Origin: Anthoceros angustus
Taxonomy: Eukaryota > Streptophyta > Anthocerotopsida > Anthocerotales > Anthocerotaceae
Length of the DNA stretch: 64,000 nt
Reading direction: 5' to 3'
NCBI GenBank assembly: GCA_010909165.1
Contig: MU008160.1
Span: 1,798,001-1,862,000 of the forward strand
This document shows, in pieces, positions 54,502-64,000 of this stretch. Positions within the stretch are counted from its first letter, which is position 1; every line of letters begins with the position of its first letter. Position numbers and translations under genes: made by a program. The notes under the pieces are model-generated. The model was not told where the DNA came from. It ran no database searches and saw nothing but the letters and a program-made list of their open reading frames with translations.

Positions 54502-57426
54502 ATGTGGTCTCTCCAGAAATTCAAGAGCAGGTTTATTGGGGACTATGACTGGAATTTTCTCTGCACGCCAAGGATTTCGTTGAAGGGTCATCGGGATTTG
54601 GCTCCTTTCTACAGCAGGGATGAAAAGATATCGCCTTTGCTGGCCATAATCATGGGGCTGCAGCACGCTCTGGCCATGGTATACCTTACATCCCTTGTCC
54701 AATGGACTCGCAGCTGCCAGATTGCTTCCAAGAATTCACGTTTCCTTCCTTCCATGCTCGGGTGTCTTCAGGTCGGTGGAATTGTGACACCTCCTTTGAT
54801 CATCTCAAGCGCCGCCGGATTCTCGACTCATCAACAAGCTTGTATGTTAGATGAACGCAGAACTTCAGTTCAGAATACCCTTCTTCGGTTTCTGCACTGT
54901 GGTTCAATTTCTGACCGGCTTGGTGGCTCATGCAGATCTTATTTCTGCGGCACTGATTGTTTCATCAATTGCATCATTGATACAAATACTTCAAATCAAA
55001 ATTCCCTTCTCACGGCTTGTGATTGGTGAGATGCAGCAGCAATTGTCTGGTTTACGTTGACAGTCTGGTTTTGTGAGAAAGGAGCCTTCAGCACACTTTC
55101 TCCACGTTTCAGGCTCTGGACTGCTCTCTGTGATGGGAGTCACCTTCGCCTTCCTACCTATTGGTAGGCGTCATCTTCACCCTGCCATTGTTAAGTGAGC
55201 TGCATGTCCTGTTTGTGCACTTGGTTTTGGGCTTTAAGAAGATGCTGGTCATGGTTTTATAACCCTGTTCGACATACTGGTCTGCAGCTCAAGAGACAAT
55301 TGCAACGTTGGGTCAATGCGCATGCGATGGGGTTCCTTGCACCGTAGGCACCACCGAGTGCAACAGTTGCGGTACGGAGTTATCAGGCCACTGTCTGACT
55401 GGCCCACAAGCGTATGGGAGTGTTCTGGGCACTGTAAGTTTTTGAGCGGAAGCCCCTACAAATCGTTGTAGCTTTGGTTTCTGTCTTTCATCGTCGAGAG
55501 GATTCGTTGTCCTTGAGGATCAGACAATACCTCAGCTCAAGGTTTGCAGCAAGCCACTTACTTTTTCGATAATGCTACAGGTCATGGTGTGTTGCTGGAT
55601 CCAGTGGATCTTATCATTAAGCTCTCCGAGGCTTCTACGTCGTATCTTCCCTCCTGTAGTTACAGGGGTGGCCCTTATGCTCATTGGGATATCGCTTGTG
55701 TCCACAGGGTTTCAATATTGGGGAGGTGGTTCATACTGTGCCAGCCAGGTACATACACTCCTCTTGAATGGGCTTACCTGTTGGTTTTGGTAAAGCCGAC
55801 ATTATTACCAATCCTTCGTCCGATGCTTTCAGGTCCTGACAAGCAAGGCACTGTGTAATGGCAACGGCGAAGTGATGCTGCCTTTTGGTGATCGCCACTA
55901 TTTGGGCCTCGGTTTCACGGTCTTCTGTACTCTGGTGGCCGTTGAGTTGTTTGGATCTCCTTTCATGCGTAACATACAGGTCAGGGTGACAACAAACACA
56001 CAGGTTACTGAGAAGGCTTGCTGGTCCGAGTTTGGGAAGCAGGCGTCTCATATTCCTTGATTCTGGCCTTGTTCGATGTTAGCAGGTCATCATAGGTCTC
56101 ACTGTGGGCATGATTGTAGCATCAGCCACAAGCGCTACTGTATGTTCTGCTGATGGAAGTTGCCGAAGCTTGCGGTAAGGACTCTTCTTCTTTTAGCCTC
56201 ACAGGTTGGTGCCATAACTCTCTATCTCAGCGTGCAGATGCTTGGAACATATATCTGATGCCTAGGCTTGTCTCATTCTCTGCTTGACGCAGATATGTGA
56301 CTTCACAGAAAATATCCGACGCAGATTGGGTGACTTTCCTGTGGCGGCATACCTTCCCCCTCAAAGTCTATGGCCCTGCAATTTTACCAATGCTCCTTGC
56401 ATTCATAGTAACATCAATGGAATGCATAGGAGATGTGACAGCGACCACAGAGGCCAGTGGCCTGCCACCCCACGGTAACTTTTCGGGCCTCTTAACTTCT
56501 CCTGTGATGAAAGCTTTGGATCATCCCATATTGACCTTTCCTATCAGCTGTGTTGTAGGCGAGGAGTTTGAGAGATCACTGCAAGGAGCCATATTGGCTG
56601 ATGGTGTAAACGCATTATGGGGAGCTTTGGCAACAATGGTGCCTGTAACAACATATGCACAAAACAATGGTGTCATATCTCTCTCCCGCTGTGCATCAAG
56701 ACGAGCTGGGTTTGCCTGCTGTGCGTGGTTGTTTCTACTTGGGGTCATCGCAAAATTCGCAGCAATCATTCTCACTATCCCAGATTGTGTGCTGGGAGGG
56801 ATGACAACTTTTCTGTTCACAAGTGTGGTTGCTTCAGGCGTTCATGTTCTCCATCTCAAGGATGGCATGACCAGGAGAAACAGATTCATAGTAACGATGT
56901 CACTGGGACTAGGCCTAGGTGTAAATCTCGTGCCGGCCTGGGTGAACATATCAGGACAAGCCAGCTATCCTAACCAGGGAAACTTCTGGCCGGTCAGGGA
57001 CCACTGGAGCAGCGCTTATAAAGGTCCAGGACTCAGATCCAGTCATCCTTGTCTTATTCGGGACATGTGCCGCTTTCCGATCCAGCAGACTTATCCTTAC
57101 ATTGCGGACTTGGTGTGGCTCACGCAGGGTTTCGAGATGCCGTTATCCTCGTTCTGTCAACTGGCTTTTCTCTTGGTGGATTCACCGCCCTCCTCCTCAA
57201 TCTTCTCCTTCCGTTCGACAAGGCGGAAGAAGCGGGTCTTGGGGAACCGGCAGTGGTTCCAATCGACGACAGGTTAGCCTCTATGACTATCCAGTTGGTT
57301 GTATTGAGTGTCTTCGTTTCTTCTGGGATTGTTCTAAAAGGCTGCGCTCTCTCAACCTTTTCCAGATCTCCCGAAAAGCAGACGCCAACACAATCTCTTA
57401 TTGAAATCAAGAGCGCAAGGCCGTAA
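54502..57426 (+). CDS. Nucleobase-ascorbate transporter, UapA (uric acid-xanthine permease) type
   Basis: Ten exons (54502-54678, 54772-54841, 54936-55025, 55113-55163, 55288-55433, 55581-55748, 55833-55979, 56086-56174, 56293-57023, 57128-57426) join in consistent phase to 655 residues. An N-terminal FIGDYDWNFLCTPR box precedes TM1 with GLQHALAM, then GIVTPPLI. TM8 has TSMECIGDVTATTEASG, and the NAT signature region is AQNNGVISLSRCASRRAG. In Aspergillus UapA the Glu of the first and the Gln of the second bind substrate. The wording, including the GDYD start and the extracellular loop ending TGPQAYGSVLGT, is closer to fungal-type permeases than to the usual plant NAT1-12 proteins. That loop (55288-55433) carries seven cysteines. 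A plasma-membrane H+/urate-xanthine symporter is inferred. Confidence 0.9.
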
Positions 57427-57704
57427 GGAACGCAAAATAAGATGTGTCCAATGCTCTTCGTGTATGAGGCCTCACATACACCTATGTGGACTTAGGATAG
57501 CCAGCTCGCCTATCTATAATATGGAAAGTGTATAGGAAAGTGTATAAATTTAAAGTGTATGGTCAAATAAATGGTTCAATAATATGTTGAACATGGTTTT
57601 GGATATCTAGGTTCTTAATACTGTACTTCAATTCAATCCAATAAAAGTGGCAACCGAGGCCAGACGGGAAGTGGAGAACCAGATTGCTTGTGATTAAGCA
57701 TCCT
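57427..57704. other. 3' flank of the transporter gene
   Basis: AT-rich; an AATAAAAG word near 57640 may serve as polyadenylation signal. No ORF. Confidence 0.4.
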
Positions 57705-57858
57705 TGAGCTTAGATCGGTACTTAGATGGGGTGCCTAAAGGGAGTGGACGCCCTTGGTGCAAGTCGCATACGCACACCATAGTACAAGTTAAGTACCAAG
57801 TCCCATGACGGAAATCCGTCCTTAGTGGACTTAAATAAAATTCTTCTTCTTCTTGTGC
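57705..57858 (+). repeat. Dispersed repeat with (TTC)n tail, copy B
   Basis: Homologous to 43915-44090 in the same orientation. It ends TAAATAAAATTCTTCTTCTT, and the oxygenase coding relic begins within about three bases of its tail. Confidence 0.65.
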
Positions 57859-59087
57859 CTGCGAGGATGGTGGATTCTTCCAGGTGACCATTGATGCATC
57901 GAGGAATTCAAAGGGTCCCATTTCACTTTCCGTATGGCAGCTGGTGAATCATGGAGTTCCGCTCTCCGTGCTCAAAGACGGCATGGATGCAGCCAAGAGA
58001 TTCTTCGCCTTGCCTGACGAGGTCAAGCAAAAGTATGCCTTCGCCCCGCGTGGCACATCCAGGAACTGGTCTGGATATGGCAGGTTCGTGCAGGTCGGAA
58101 ACAGCGAGCTGGAGTGGTAAGACACTTTCTTCCACTATGACCCGGTGGTTCACGGCCCCGGTGGGGTAGATTGGCCAGAGCAACCCGCAGATTACGCGTA
58201 AGAAATACAATGCAGAGCAATTTGATGCATCCATTTGAATGCACCCTGCACTATTTGCTGTGGTACGACTTGAAATCAAGGGACTAGTGCTTGAATATCT
58301 GCGTCAATAGTGCTTGTGCTTGTGCTTTTATCTTGCATTTGGTGCAGGGACAAGATGGGGGAATACAAGAGGCAACAATTCCAACTTATGTAGACGTTGC
58401 ACGAGATCACCTGCAACAATCTTGGCTTGCCCAGCACATACCTAGATGAAAATGTTGCCAAATCGAAGGTGGTTAGAGTGAACTACTATCCGCCATGCTC
58501 CAGGCCCGAGGATGTGCTGGGCCTGAATGCTCACACCGACGTTAGCACCTTCACCATCCTGTACCAAGAGGAGGTTGCGGGGTTGGAGGTGCTGCATAAC
58601 AAGGAGTGGGTCCCAGTCGAGCCTACACCTGGTGCCTTGGTGATCAGCGTCGGTGACACCCTCGAGGTATGCTTCCAGGGGCTGTAGGCTGTGGGTTGTA
58701 TGTATACCACCAGGACACTCCAGATGTCATCTCTCGGTCACTGGGTTTGCGGTTTGCATTTGCCTGATGCCAGCCTGGGTACTCACAAATGGGAAGTACA
58801 AGGGCGTGATGCACAGAGCTTTGGTGAATGCGGAGCGAGAGAGGATGTCCATCGTGTTCGCAACAGGACCAAGCATGGATTGGACGCTGGGGCCAGTACC
58901 CGAGCTGCTTGGCCCTGACAATCCTGCTATCTTCCGCTCCTTGGCTCATGTGGAGTACTGCCGCCTGCGGTTGGCCACGAAATATGACTCCAAACGCTAC
59001 GTGTACACCGAATTCGGCAAGCGGAAGAACTCCGAGGCTCTGCTGATCAGTGGGTTGGATTTGAGTGCGGTCGGACACTGTTCATAG
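57859..59087 (+). pseudogene. 2-oxoglutarate/Fe(II) dioxygenase (DOXC type), two in-frame stops
   Basis: Three exon blocks: 57859 to about 58197, about 58348-58664, and about 58780-59087. They keep the full catalytic set: Fe ligands in NAHTDVSTFTIL (H-x-D) and GVMHRALVN (His), and the 2OG-binding RMS (R-x-S) in ERERMSIVFATG. The frame is broken by TAA at 58118 (ELEW-stop-DTFFHY) and TAG at 58391 (FQLM-stop-TLHEI). The first block is also out of order: codons for ACEDGGFFQ, expected just before LVNHGVPLSV, sit instead at 57860-57886 before VTIDASRNSKGPISLSVWQ. No start codon is seen, because the repeat at 57705-57858 abuts it. Relatives act in gibberellin, flavonoid or other specialised metabolism. 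Despite the stops the rest is well kept, so inactivation looks recent. Confidence 0.85.
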
Positions 59088-59373
59088 AAGAATGCCATGG
59101 GACGTTGTGCATCTTACACTCTTCTTGTGGATCGTCGGAACGCCCCTGTGCCCTTGCCATGCCGCATCAATTTTTTATGACAGCACTTTGACCAGGAAGG
59201 GATCTCCTACATCACCATTCACACTGCAGTTCTGCACAATGTGCGCAAAGTTCCCGCTGTTCAGCTTCCTCTATGTAGAATGTACTTGTGCTTACAAATC
59301 TCTCCCTCTTTCCCGTTTTCATTACTGTGGCATGGAGGATTTCGTAAAAAATTGCCTCAGGAAGGTGCACGAG
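59088..59373. other. Spacer, no gene recognised
   Basis: Downstream flank of the oxygenase relic; no ORF with a motif. Confidence 0.4.
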
Positions 59374-59660
59374 TCACACAGTGTATCCTGAATTCACCAG
59401 ATGCTGGATGTCCTGGTAGCTTTCAAGCTCAGCAACATCCTCACAAATCCCAAGAAACAGAGGCAGACTCTGGTGAAGCTTTCCCGGCTCAATGTTGAGA
59501 GTTCGCCTCTTCCCAGGGGCGAAAAGCACCACATATTGCCTGTTGTCCCGGACCCATGTAGGCAAGTCCGCTTCCTCGGAAGCTATTGCCGCCAACTTGC
59601 CTGAACTTCTGAGGGCTGATTTCAGAATATCATTCGCCCTCAGTACACTGTTGATGTGCT
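59374..59660 (-). other. Exon-like open frame of unknown family
   Basis: On the minus strand the frame is open from about 59660 and ends at a stop at 59374. It reads RANDILKSALRSSGKLAAI, then SEEADLPTWVRDNRQYVVLF and KLHQSLPLFLGICEDVAEL. The sequence looks like real, folded protein (mixed helix and strand, few low-complexity runs) and could be the last exon of a minus-strand gene. I do not recognise the family. No upstream exon on that strand is secure. Confidence 0.35.
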
Positions 59661-59789
59661 CGGTGCACTCTCCATGTCAACAGCACAACCAGTGGTACGT
59701 TCTATGATGACAGCACAAACCATTTCTGAGCACTTGTCTGTCGTTGTTGTTTCTCCTTCATACTACTTCGCTGCAAAAGCTTTGTATCA

Positions 59790-60000
59790 TCCTACACCCG
59801 TAACACAACTGCCCCATCAGAACCACTCCCAAACGTATATGTGAGAGATGTACATCCAAGGCAGCAAGCCACAGTTTGTACCTTGTCTCCTGCTGCACGA
59901 CTCACAGCGGAACTCCACATGCTCAGTGGCAACCTCCTACATGCCCATGGATTGCAACTGTTCGATTCAGAGCTCCTTCCAGTCAAATAGCCCACCAGTC
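59790..60000 (-). pseudogene. Possible WD40-repeat fragment
   Basis: Minus-strand frames give LFDWKEL, then after shifts TEHVEFRCES and finally SLTYTFGSGSDGAVVLRV, which resembles a WD40 blade (GH-like start, GSxDG turn). Stops and at least two frame changes lie between the pieces. The call is weak; it might be joined to the exon-like frame at 59374-59660. Confidence 0.25.
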
Positions 60001-60138
60001 ACATCACATGTACCAACCATCTCTTACCCGTCCCTTAGTTGGATGTTGCATCCCTTTCGCAGAACACTCTCCTGCAGATCAAATATATTGCACAGCTCAG
60101 TGCCACGCAGCTCGTGTTCTGAGACAGCACTTGTGCCG

Positions 60139-60213
60139 TCTCACCTGGGTGTAAACGCATTCCAGCGAGGGATGGCAACAATTGTGCCTATAACGACGTA
60201 TGCACAAAACAAC
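60139..60213 (+). pseudogene. Captured fragment of the nucleobase transporter gene
   Basis: Encodes GVNAFQRGMATIVPITTYAQ and then NNG, matching GVNALWGALATMVPVTTYAQ and NNG of the transporter (56605-56672) at DNA and protein level. Homology stops sharply on both sides. Only this piece, ending in the substrate-binding QNNG motif, is present. Confidence 0.7.
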
Positions 60214-61160
60214 GGCACAAGTTGCCAACTTTGCCAAGGGAGGCTCCTATGTTGCCTTGGAAACTGGGCAGCGGTTGTATGCTGATGGGTTGGCCAGTGC
60301 TCTGGTTGGAGAACAAGGGCGAAGGTTGTTGTTTAGGTGGCAGCAGCCTGGTACGAAATGTATTCAAAGTGTGGTAGCCTTGAGGATGTTCAGCGTGTTA
60401 TGGTCTTGAGAAGAAAACTGTGACCGGAAGGCCATAGTAGGATGCTCCCAGCTGCAGCAGGGTATGGGCCAAACAGCTCCCCGGTCTACACAGGGCTGTG
60501 GAAGAAGGAGCACAATCTTGTTGCACCTGATTCTGTGACATTTGTGTGCTCTCTGCAGCTATGTGCAACTCGTAAATGACAAGGTTTGGACTCTTGGAGA
60601 TGACTTGCGGAGCTTCAAGTGAGATTCCAGCCTCAATTCCAGCGGGAGTTTTGGTAACCCGGTCATCTAGTCTGTTTCCAGGACTGTGTGCTGCTGGCTG
60701 GCGGGTGGGATGAGGGGGACCCCATGGGCATGCATAGACCTTGCACCCACAAACAAACCATCTTGCAGGGCGTCCGTGACGGCCTTCTTGGCTGGATCGC
60801 CTACAGGCTGTCAGGCCTCACCACCAGTGTGCCAATGACGATGCCACATCCGATTACACACTTGTTGTATGTTATTTGCACTCGCAGGTTCACACCATTC
60901 TCCGAAACATGTGGGACGCCATGACCTCAGAATCCCACTCATGGACTGCAACCACATGCGGCAGCGGCAATAGCGACACCAGTATGCACTGGAAAGCGGC
61001 AGAAACTTGTACTCCACTAGCTGCAGCTGGAGGCCCGTGTGATCCTGCTTACTCCTTCTCCAACCCACACACTCTACGGAGCAGGTGCGACAACCCACAA
61101 GCGACATACGGAGACCGTACGTGGCTGACAGCGCTGAGGCTATTCCTCCTTGAAATTTAG
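60214..61160 (+). other. Set of plus-strand exon-like frames of unknown family
   Basis: Consecutive openings bounded by GT/AG words: KGGSYVALETGQRLYADGLA (about 60236-60350), SSPVYTGLWKKEHNLVAPD (about 60478-60540), YVQLVNDKVWTLGDDLRSFK (about 60560-60620), CVLLAGGWDEGDPMG (about 60685-60730), and NMWDAMTSESHSWTATTCGS to the stop near 61160. They may be one spliced gene of about 250 residues. I cannot assign a family. Because the captured transporter piece directly precedes them, a chimeric or decayed gene is also possible. Confidence 0.35.
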
Positions 61161-61482
61161 ATGCTCAAAGAAATACCTCCAGCAGCAGAATGCTTCATTC
61201 AGCTGACAGACTCTTCGTGCGCTGGCCAGGGGAATGTCAGCCAAGTGACCCATCTGGTGACGTCTCGGAGTCAAGTCCTTCGTCAACATGCGGGTCTGGC
61301 TGACAGCTTCAAGCTCGGAGAATGCAGCAAGAACAAAAACAATTGTCATATGGCAGCTTCTCCTGGGCCCATCAGGCACAAGTAATGGACAGGAGGCCAT
61401 ATAATGGGAGGAAGCTAAGAAATCAATAAACTATCGAGAAGTTTTAGCTGGCAACATCTTATAATATCAGAAATGATTTAGA
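61161..61482. other. Spacer, no gene recognised
   Basis: Becomes AT-rich towards the MITE. No supported ORF. Confidence 0.4.
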
Positions 61483-61841
61483 GTGCCGTACCCCGAGGGG
61501 TGATTCGGCATTAATTAATTAAAATTAATCAAATTTAAAAAATTTAGAAATTATTATACTTAAAATACTGAACATGTAAAAATTTATGACTTTAAGATGC
61601 TGAAAACAAGGAAACTAGGCTTTGTGTGGAAAATTAGAGCCTGTTTAGGGGAGATCTATACATATCCATTAGTTCTACATAGATATCTATGTATTTATGT
61701 ATTTTAATAAATACTAAAATTTTATAAAGTTATTTTTTATAAATTTTGAAATTTTGAAAAATATAAATATTTATGTTGAACCTTTTTTTTAAATAACTAT
61801 TTCGACATTATCCTGTTGAAATACCCCTCGGGATACGGTAC
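61483..61841. mobile_element. MITE-like element with imperfect terminal inverted repeats
   Basis: The left end, GTGCCGTACCCCGAGGGGTG, and the reverse complement of the right end, GTACCGTATCCCGAGGGGTA, match at 17 of 20 positions. The interior is about 320 bp of very AT-rich, non-coding DNA. Size, structure and lack of coding fit a MITE. A target-site duplication is not evident. The right end lies three bases from the stop codon of the LRR gene. Confidence 0.7.
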
Positions 61842-61844
61842 ATA

Positions 61845-64000
61845 TCACATAGGCTCCTTAAAAAGGCCATGCATACGGATATATATCAATGGTTCCCTAT
61901 CACCAAATATGAAATAGGAACCTCTAGAAGTAAAAAGAATTATTATCATAGTTAGTAGGAAGGAACTTACATATCCTATTGAGAATGCTATCCAAGATAT
62001 GAGTGAAGCCTTTTCCTCATGGATGGGAGAAAGCATTGGATGGGGACTTGAAGGACTCAAGAATAATGCACATTTCACATCTAAGGGCTCTCCACATAGG
62101 CATGGGTTTCCTGCAAAGTATGTTGCAGCAAATTTTGTACCAAGATCGGGAATGGGGCCACAAAGAGCATTACTTGATAAATCTAAATAATCTAAACTAG
62201 AACCTGATATAGTTATTGTAGGTATCTCACCTATAAGATTATTATGAGATAGGTCTATTTGGCTGAAATTATTTGGTACATTAGGAATCTCTCCAGTAAA
62301 ATGATTTCTTGATAGATTCAAAAGACTCAATCCAGATAGGTTAAATAATGATTGAGGTAAACTGCCTTGTAGATTGTTGCCAGACAAGTCTAGTACTGTG
62401 AAAGAATATAAAAGCGTCTGAATGCGTGTCTTGACACCCTTAGAGAAGATAGTGAAAAAAATCATATTAGGGTTAAAACTTCTAGTAATGACATCATTGG
62501 GATCTGAAGAAGGAAAGGGATGCTGCCATCTTTGTATTTGCCATATACTAGGAGGGATTGTCCCTTCCAATAAATTATCAGCCAATACCAGCATAAATAA
62601 CATTGGAAACCTTTTAGCAATCCAAGAAGGAATAGTCCCATGAAACCTGTTTGACGCTAATAAGACAATGCTCATAAAGTTACTTGGCAGAACACGAAAT
62701 ACTTGAGATAAATGTCCCTCCAATTGATTATTCTGTATATCCAATATTTGTAAGAATGAACAATTCATAAAAGACATAGGAAGCATGCCAACTAGTTGAT
62801 TGGAGCTAGCACCAAACCACAGCAATGCAACCAAAGTACCCAAACTTTCAGGAATGGTACCCGAGAAATTATTCTGGCTCACGACTAACTGGGTGAGATA
62901 TTCGAGTTCATTCCAACGCACTGCCGAAAGCGAACCTTCCAACCCGTTCCCTTGTACATAAAATACCTCTAGATTTGTGAGGTTGGCTATTTCAGCAGGA
63001 AGGCTCCCAACAAGTTGATTATTGCTCAAGGCAAGGCCCGTCAACGAGGAGCAATTTCCCAACGATGATGGAATTGTACCTGACAACCGCGTGTCCCATA
63101 AAACTAATTGTTTCAAACGGTTTAGTTGGCCAAGTTCCTTCGGAATGGATCCTGTAATATTAGCTGTCCAGATTTTAGAGACACTTGATCCGACCGTAAT
63201 CTGTTGCAAGTTCTGGCAAAACGCCAATTCAGGCGGGATGTTCCCCTCCATATCATCCTCCATAATGGTAAGCACCTCCAAGTTGGAAAAGTTGCCGATA
63301 GCTGAGGGAATGGGTCCGCTGAATCGGTTTCCAACTAGGTCTAGTTCTGCGAGTGAGCTGGGAAAGTCGATCGGAATATTCCCCGTGAACTGATTCAGGA
63401 CAAGGCCACAAAGCAGTAGAGCAGTAGCATTTGAAAACGACGGGATCTTCCCGTCCATTTGAGTGTATTCGATAATCAACTGTTGCAAGTTCTGCAGCTG
63501 CCCAAAGCTCTCCGGTATGCTTCCATTCAAACTGTTCGGGAAATAGGAGGCGCTCTGGTCGTCTGTCGGATACGTCACACCCAGGTTGGATGACATTCCT
63601 ACATAAAACTGTTGCAACTGAGAGCATGAACCCAGCTCCTCGGGAATAGGGCCGGTGAAGTCAGCAAACTGGATGGAGAGTAGCTCCAGGTTGCTCAAGT
63701 TGCCTATAGTCCTTGGAATCTCTCCGTCTAGAAAGTTTTGGTCCAAGTTCAGAATTGTTAAGGTCTTGAGGCTACCGATCTCCGCAGGGATGCTACCCTT
63801 CACTTGAGTTCCTGTGATGGTTAAGTCCTGCAGGGATGACATGTTACTGAAAATGGCCAAGGCCGCCTTTAAGCGGCCGCTTATCAAGCCCCTCCGATTG
63901 ACCTCTCGAGCGTTGGAAGTACCCACCGAAAAGGAAATGAGCTTGGTACATTTCCCGAGCTCCGCAGGCAACTCGCCTTCCAACCCAAAATTGTCCAGCA
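61845..64000 (-). CDS. Leucine-rich-repeat receptor-like protein, 5' end outside the window
   Basis: At least 717 codons open to the right edge, stop TGA at 61845. It contains about 18 plant-type LRRs (LxxLxLxxNxLxGxIPxxLG), such as LNLDQNFLDGEIPRTIGNLS. Near 62440-62540 a non-LRR island (FFTIFSKGVKTRIQTLLYSF) splits the last repeats, as in receptor-like proteins. A capping region with paired Cys follows (CLCGEPLDVKC), then one membrane helix (ISWIAFSIGYVSSFLLTMII) and a short tail of about 30 residues without kinase. RLPs sense pathogen or developmental ligands with partner kinases such as SOBIR1 or BAK1. Signal peptide and N-cap lie beyond 64000. The coding sequence is intact here. Confidence 0.9.
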   Translation of the reverse strand, partial: LDNFGLEGELPAELGKCTKLISFSVGTSNAREVNRRGLISGRLKAALAIFSNMSSLQDLTITGTQVKGSIPAEIGSLKTLTILNLDQNFLDGEIPRTIGNLSNLELLSIQFADFTGPIPEELGSCSQLQQFYVGMSSNLGVTYPTDDQSASYFPNSLNGSIPESFGQLQNLQQLIIEYTQMDGKIPSFSNATALLLCGLVLNQFTGNIPIDFPSSLAELDLVGNRFSGPIPSAIGNFSNLEVLTIMEDDMEGNIPPELAFCQNLQQITVGSSVSKIWTANITGSIPKELGQLNRLKQLVLWDTRLSGTIPSSLGNCSSLTGLALSNNQLVGSLPAEIANLTNLEVFYVQGNGLEGSLSAVRWNELEYLTQLVVSQNNFSGTIPESLGTLVALLWFGASSNQLVGMLPMSFMNCSFLQILDIQNNQLEGHLSQVFRVLPSNFMSIVLLASNRFHGTIPSWIAKRFPMLFMLVLADNLLEGTIPPSIWQIQRWQHPFPSSDPNDVITRSFNPNMIFFTIFSKGVKTRIQTLLYSFTVLDLSGNNLQGSLPQSLFNLSGLSLLNLSRNHFTGEIPNVPNNFSQIDLSHNNLIGEIPTITISGSSLDYLDLSSNALCGPIPDLGTKFAATYFAGNPCLCGEPLDVKCALFLSPSSPHPMLSPIHEEKASLISWIAFSIGYVSSFLLTMIIILFTSRGSYFIFGDREPLIYIRMHGLFKEPM

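Noticed and set aside
44274-57426. Purine-catabolism cluster (amidohydrolase plus urate/xanthine permease)
   Set aside because: Unrelated genes (methyltransferase, gatB, F-box) lie between them, and the amidohydrolase substrate is unknown; nothing in the sequence supports a metabolic cluster.
1-64000. tRNA and rRNA genes
   Set aside because: No cloverleaf with A/B boxes or rRNA core sequence was recognised by eye; a tRNAscan or Infernal run would be needed to exclude them.

Overview
The window reads as nuclear DNA of a land plant. The genes are split by short GT-AG introns (about 74-194 nt), they include plant-typical families (an FBL10-like F-box/LRR protein, Stig1 and Gnk2 cysteine-rich secreted proteins, an organellar GatB, an LRR receptor-like protein), and the rest is decayed Ty3/gypsy and Ty1/copia LTR retrotransposons. 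Very short introns plus unusual permease and amidohydrolase genes make a non-seed plant (lycophyte, fern or bryophyte) my best guess; that is inference, and no marker in the window settles it.

Layout. 1-5288: GC-rich decayed sequence with two minisatellites, one of which encodes a heptad peptide repeat on the minus strand, and a broken RING-like reading frame. 5289-22408: a tandem LTR / internal / LTR / internal Ty3-gypsy arrangement. LTRs start at 6594 and 17204, with protease, RT-RNase H and integrase remnants at 13.7-16.9 kb, and a second copy of only the 5' internal region follows the second LTR. 22409-24224: a minus-strand gypsy fragment. 24.2-26.7 kb: AT-rich DNA holding one intact Gnk2 (ginkbilobin-like) secreted protein gene. 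26843-34650: a Ty1/copia element, followed by a block repeated 2.4 times that carries a 19-bp-arm perfect hairpin three times. 36468-36956: a Stig1 gene. 37-44 kb: gene-poor DNA with several small direct repeats.

44.2-57.4 kb is a compact gene island: an amidohydrolase (minus) head-to-head with a SAM methyltransferase (plus), then gatB, an FBL10-like gene and a UapA-type nucleobase/ascorbate transporter, all plus. I could follow exon phase through four of these five; one FBL10 junction remains ambiguous. 57.9-59.1 kb holds a 2-oxoglutarate/Fe(II) oxygenase with two in-frame stops and a rearranged first exon. 59.1-61.2 kb is a patchwork of gene fragments, including a captured piece of the transporter. 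61483-61841 is a MITE-like element ending three bases before the stop codon of a minus-strand LRR receptor-like protein that runs off the window edge.

The genes do not form one pathway. GatB belongs to organellar translation, FBL10 to ubiquitin ligase targeting, and Stig1, Gnk2 and the LRR protein to secreted or surface signalling and defence. The transporter and the amidohydrolase are the least plant-typical members. No tRNA, rRNA or CRISPR array was recognised.
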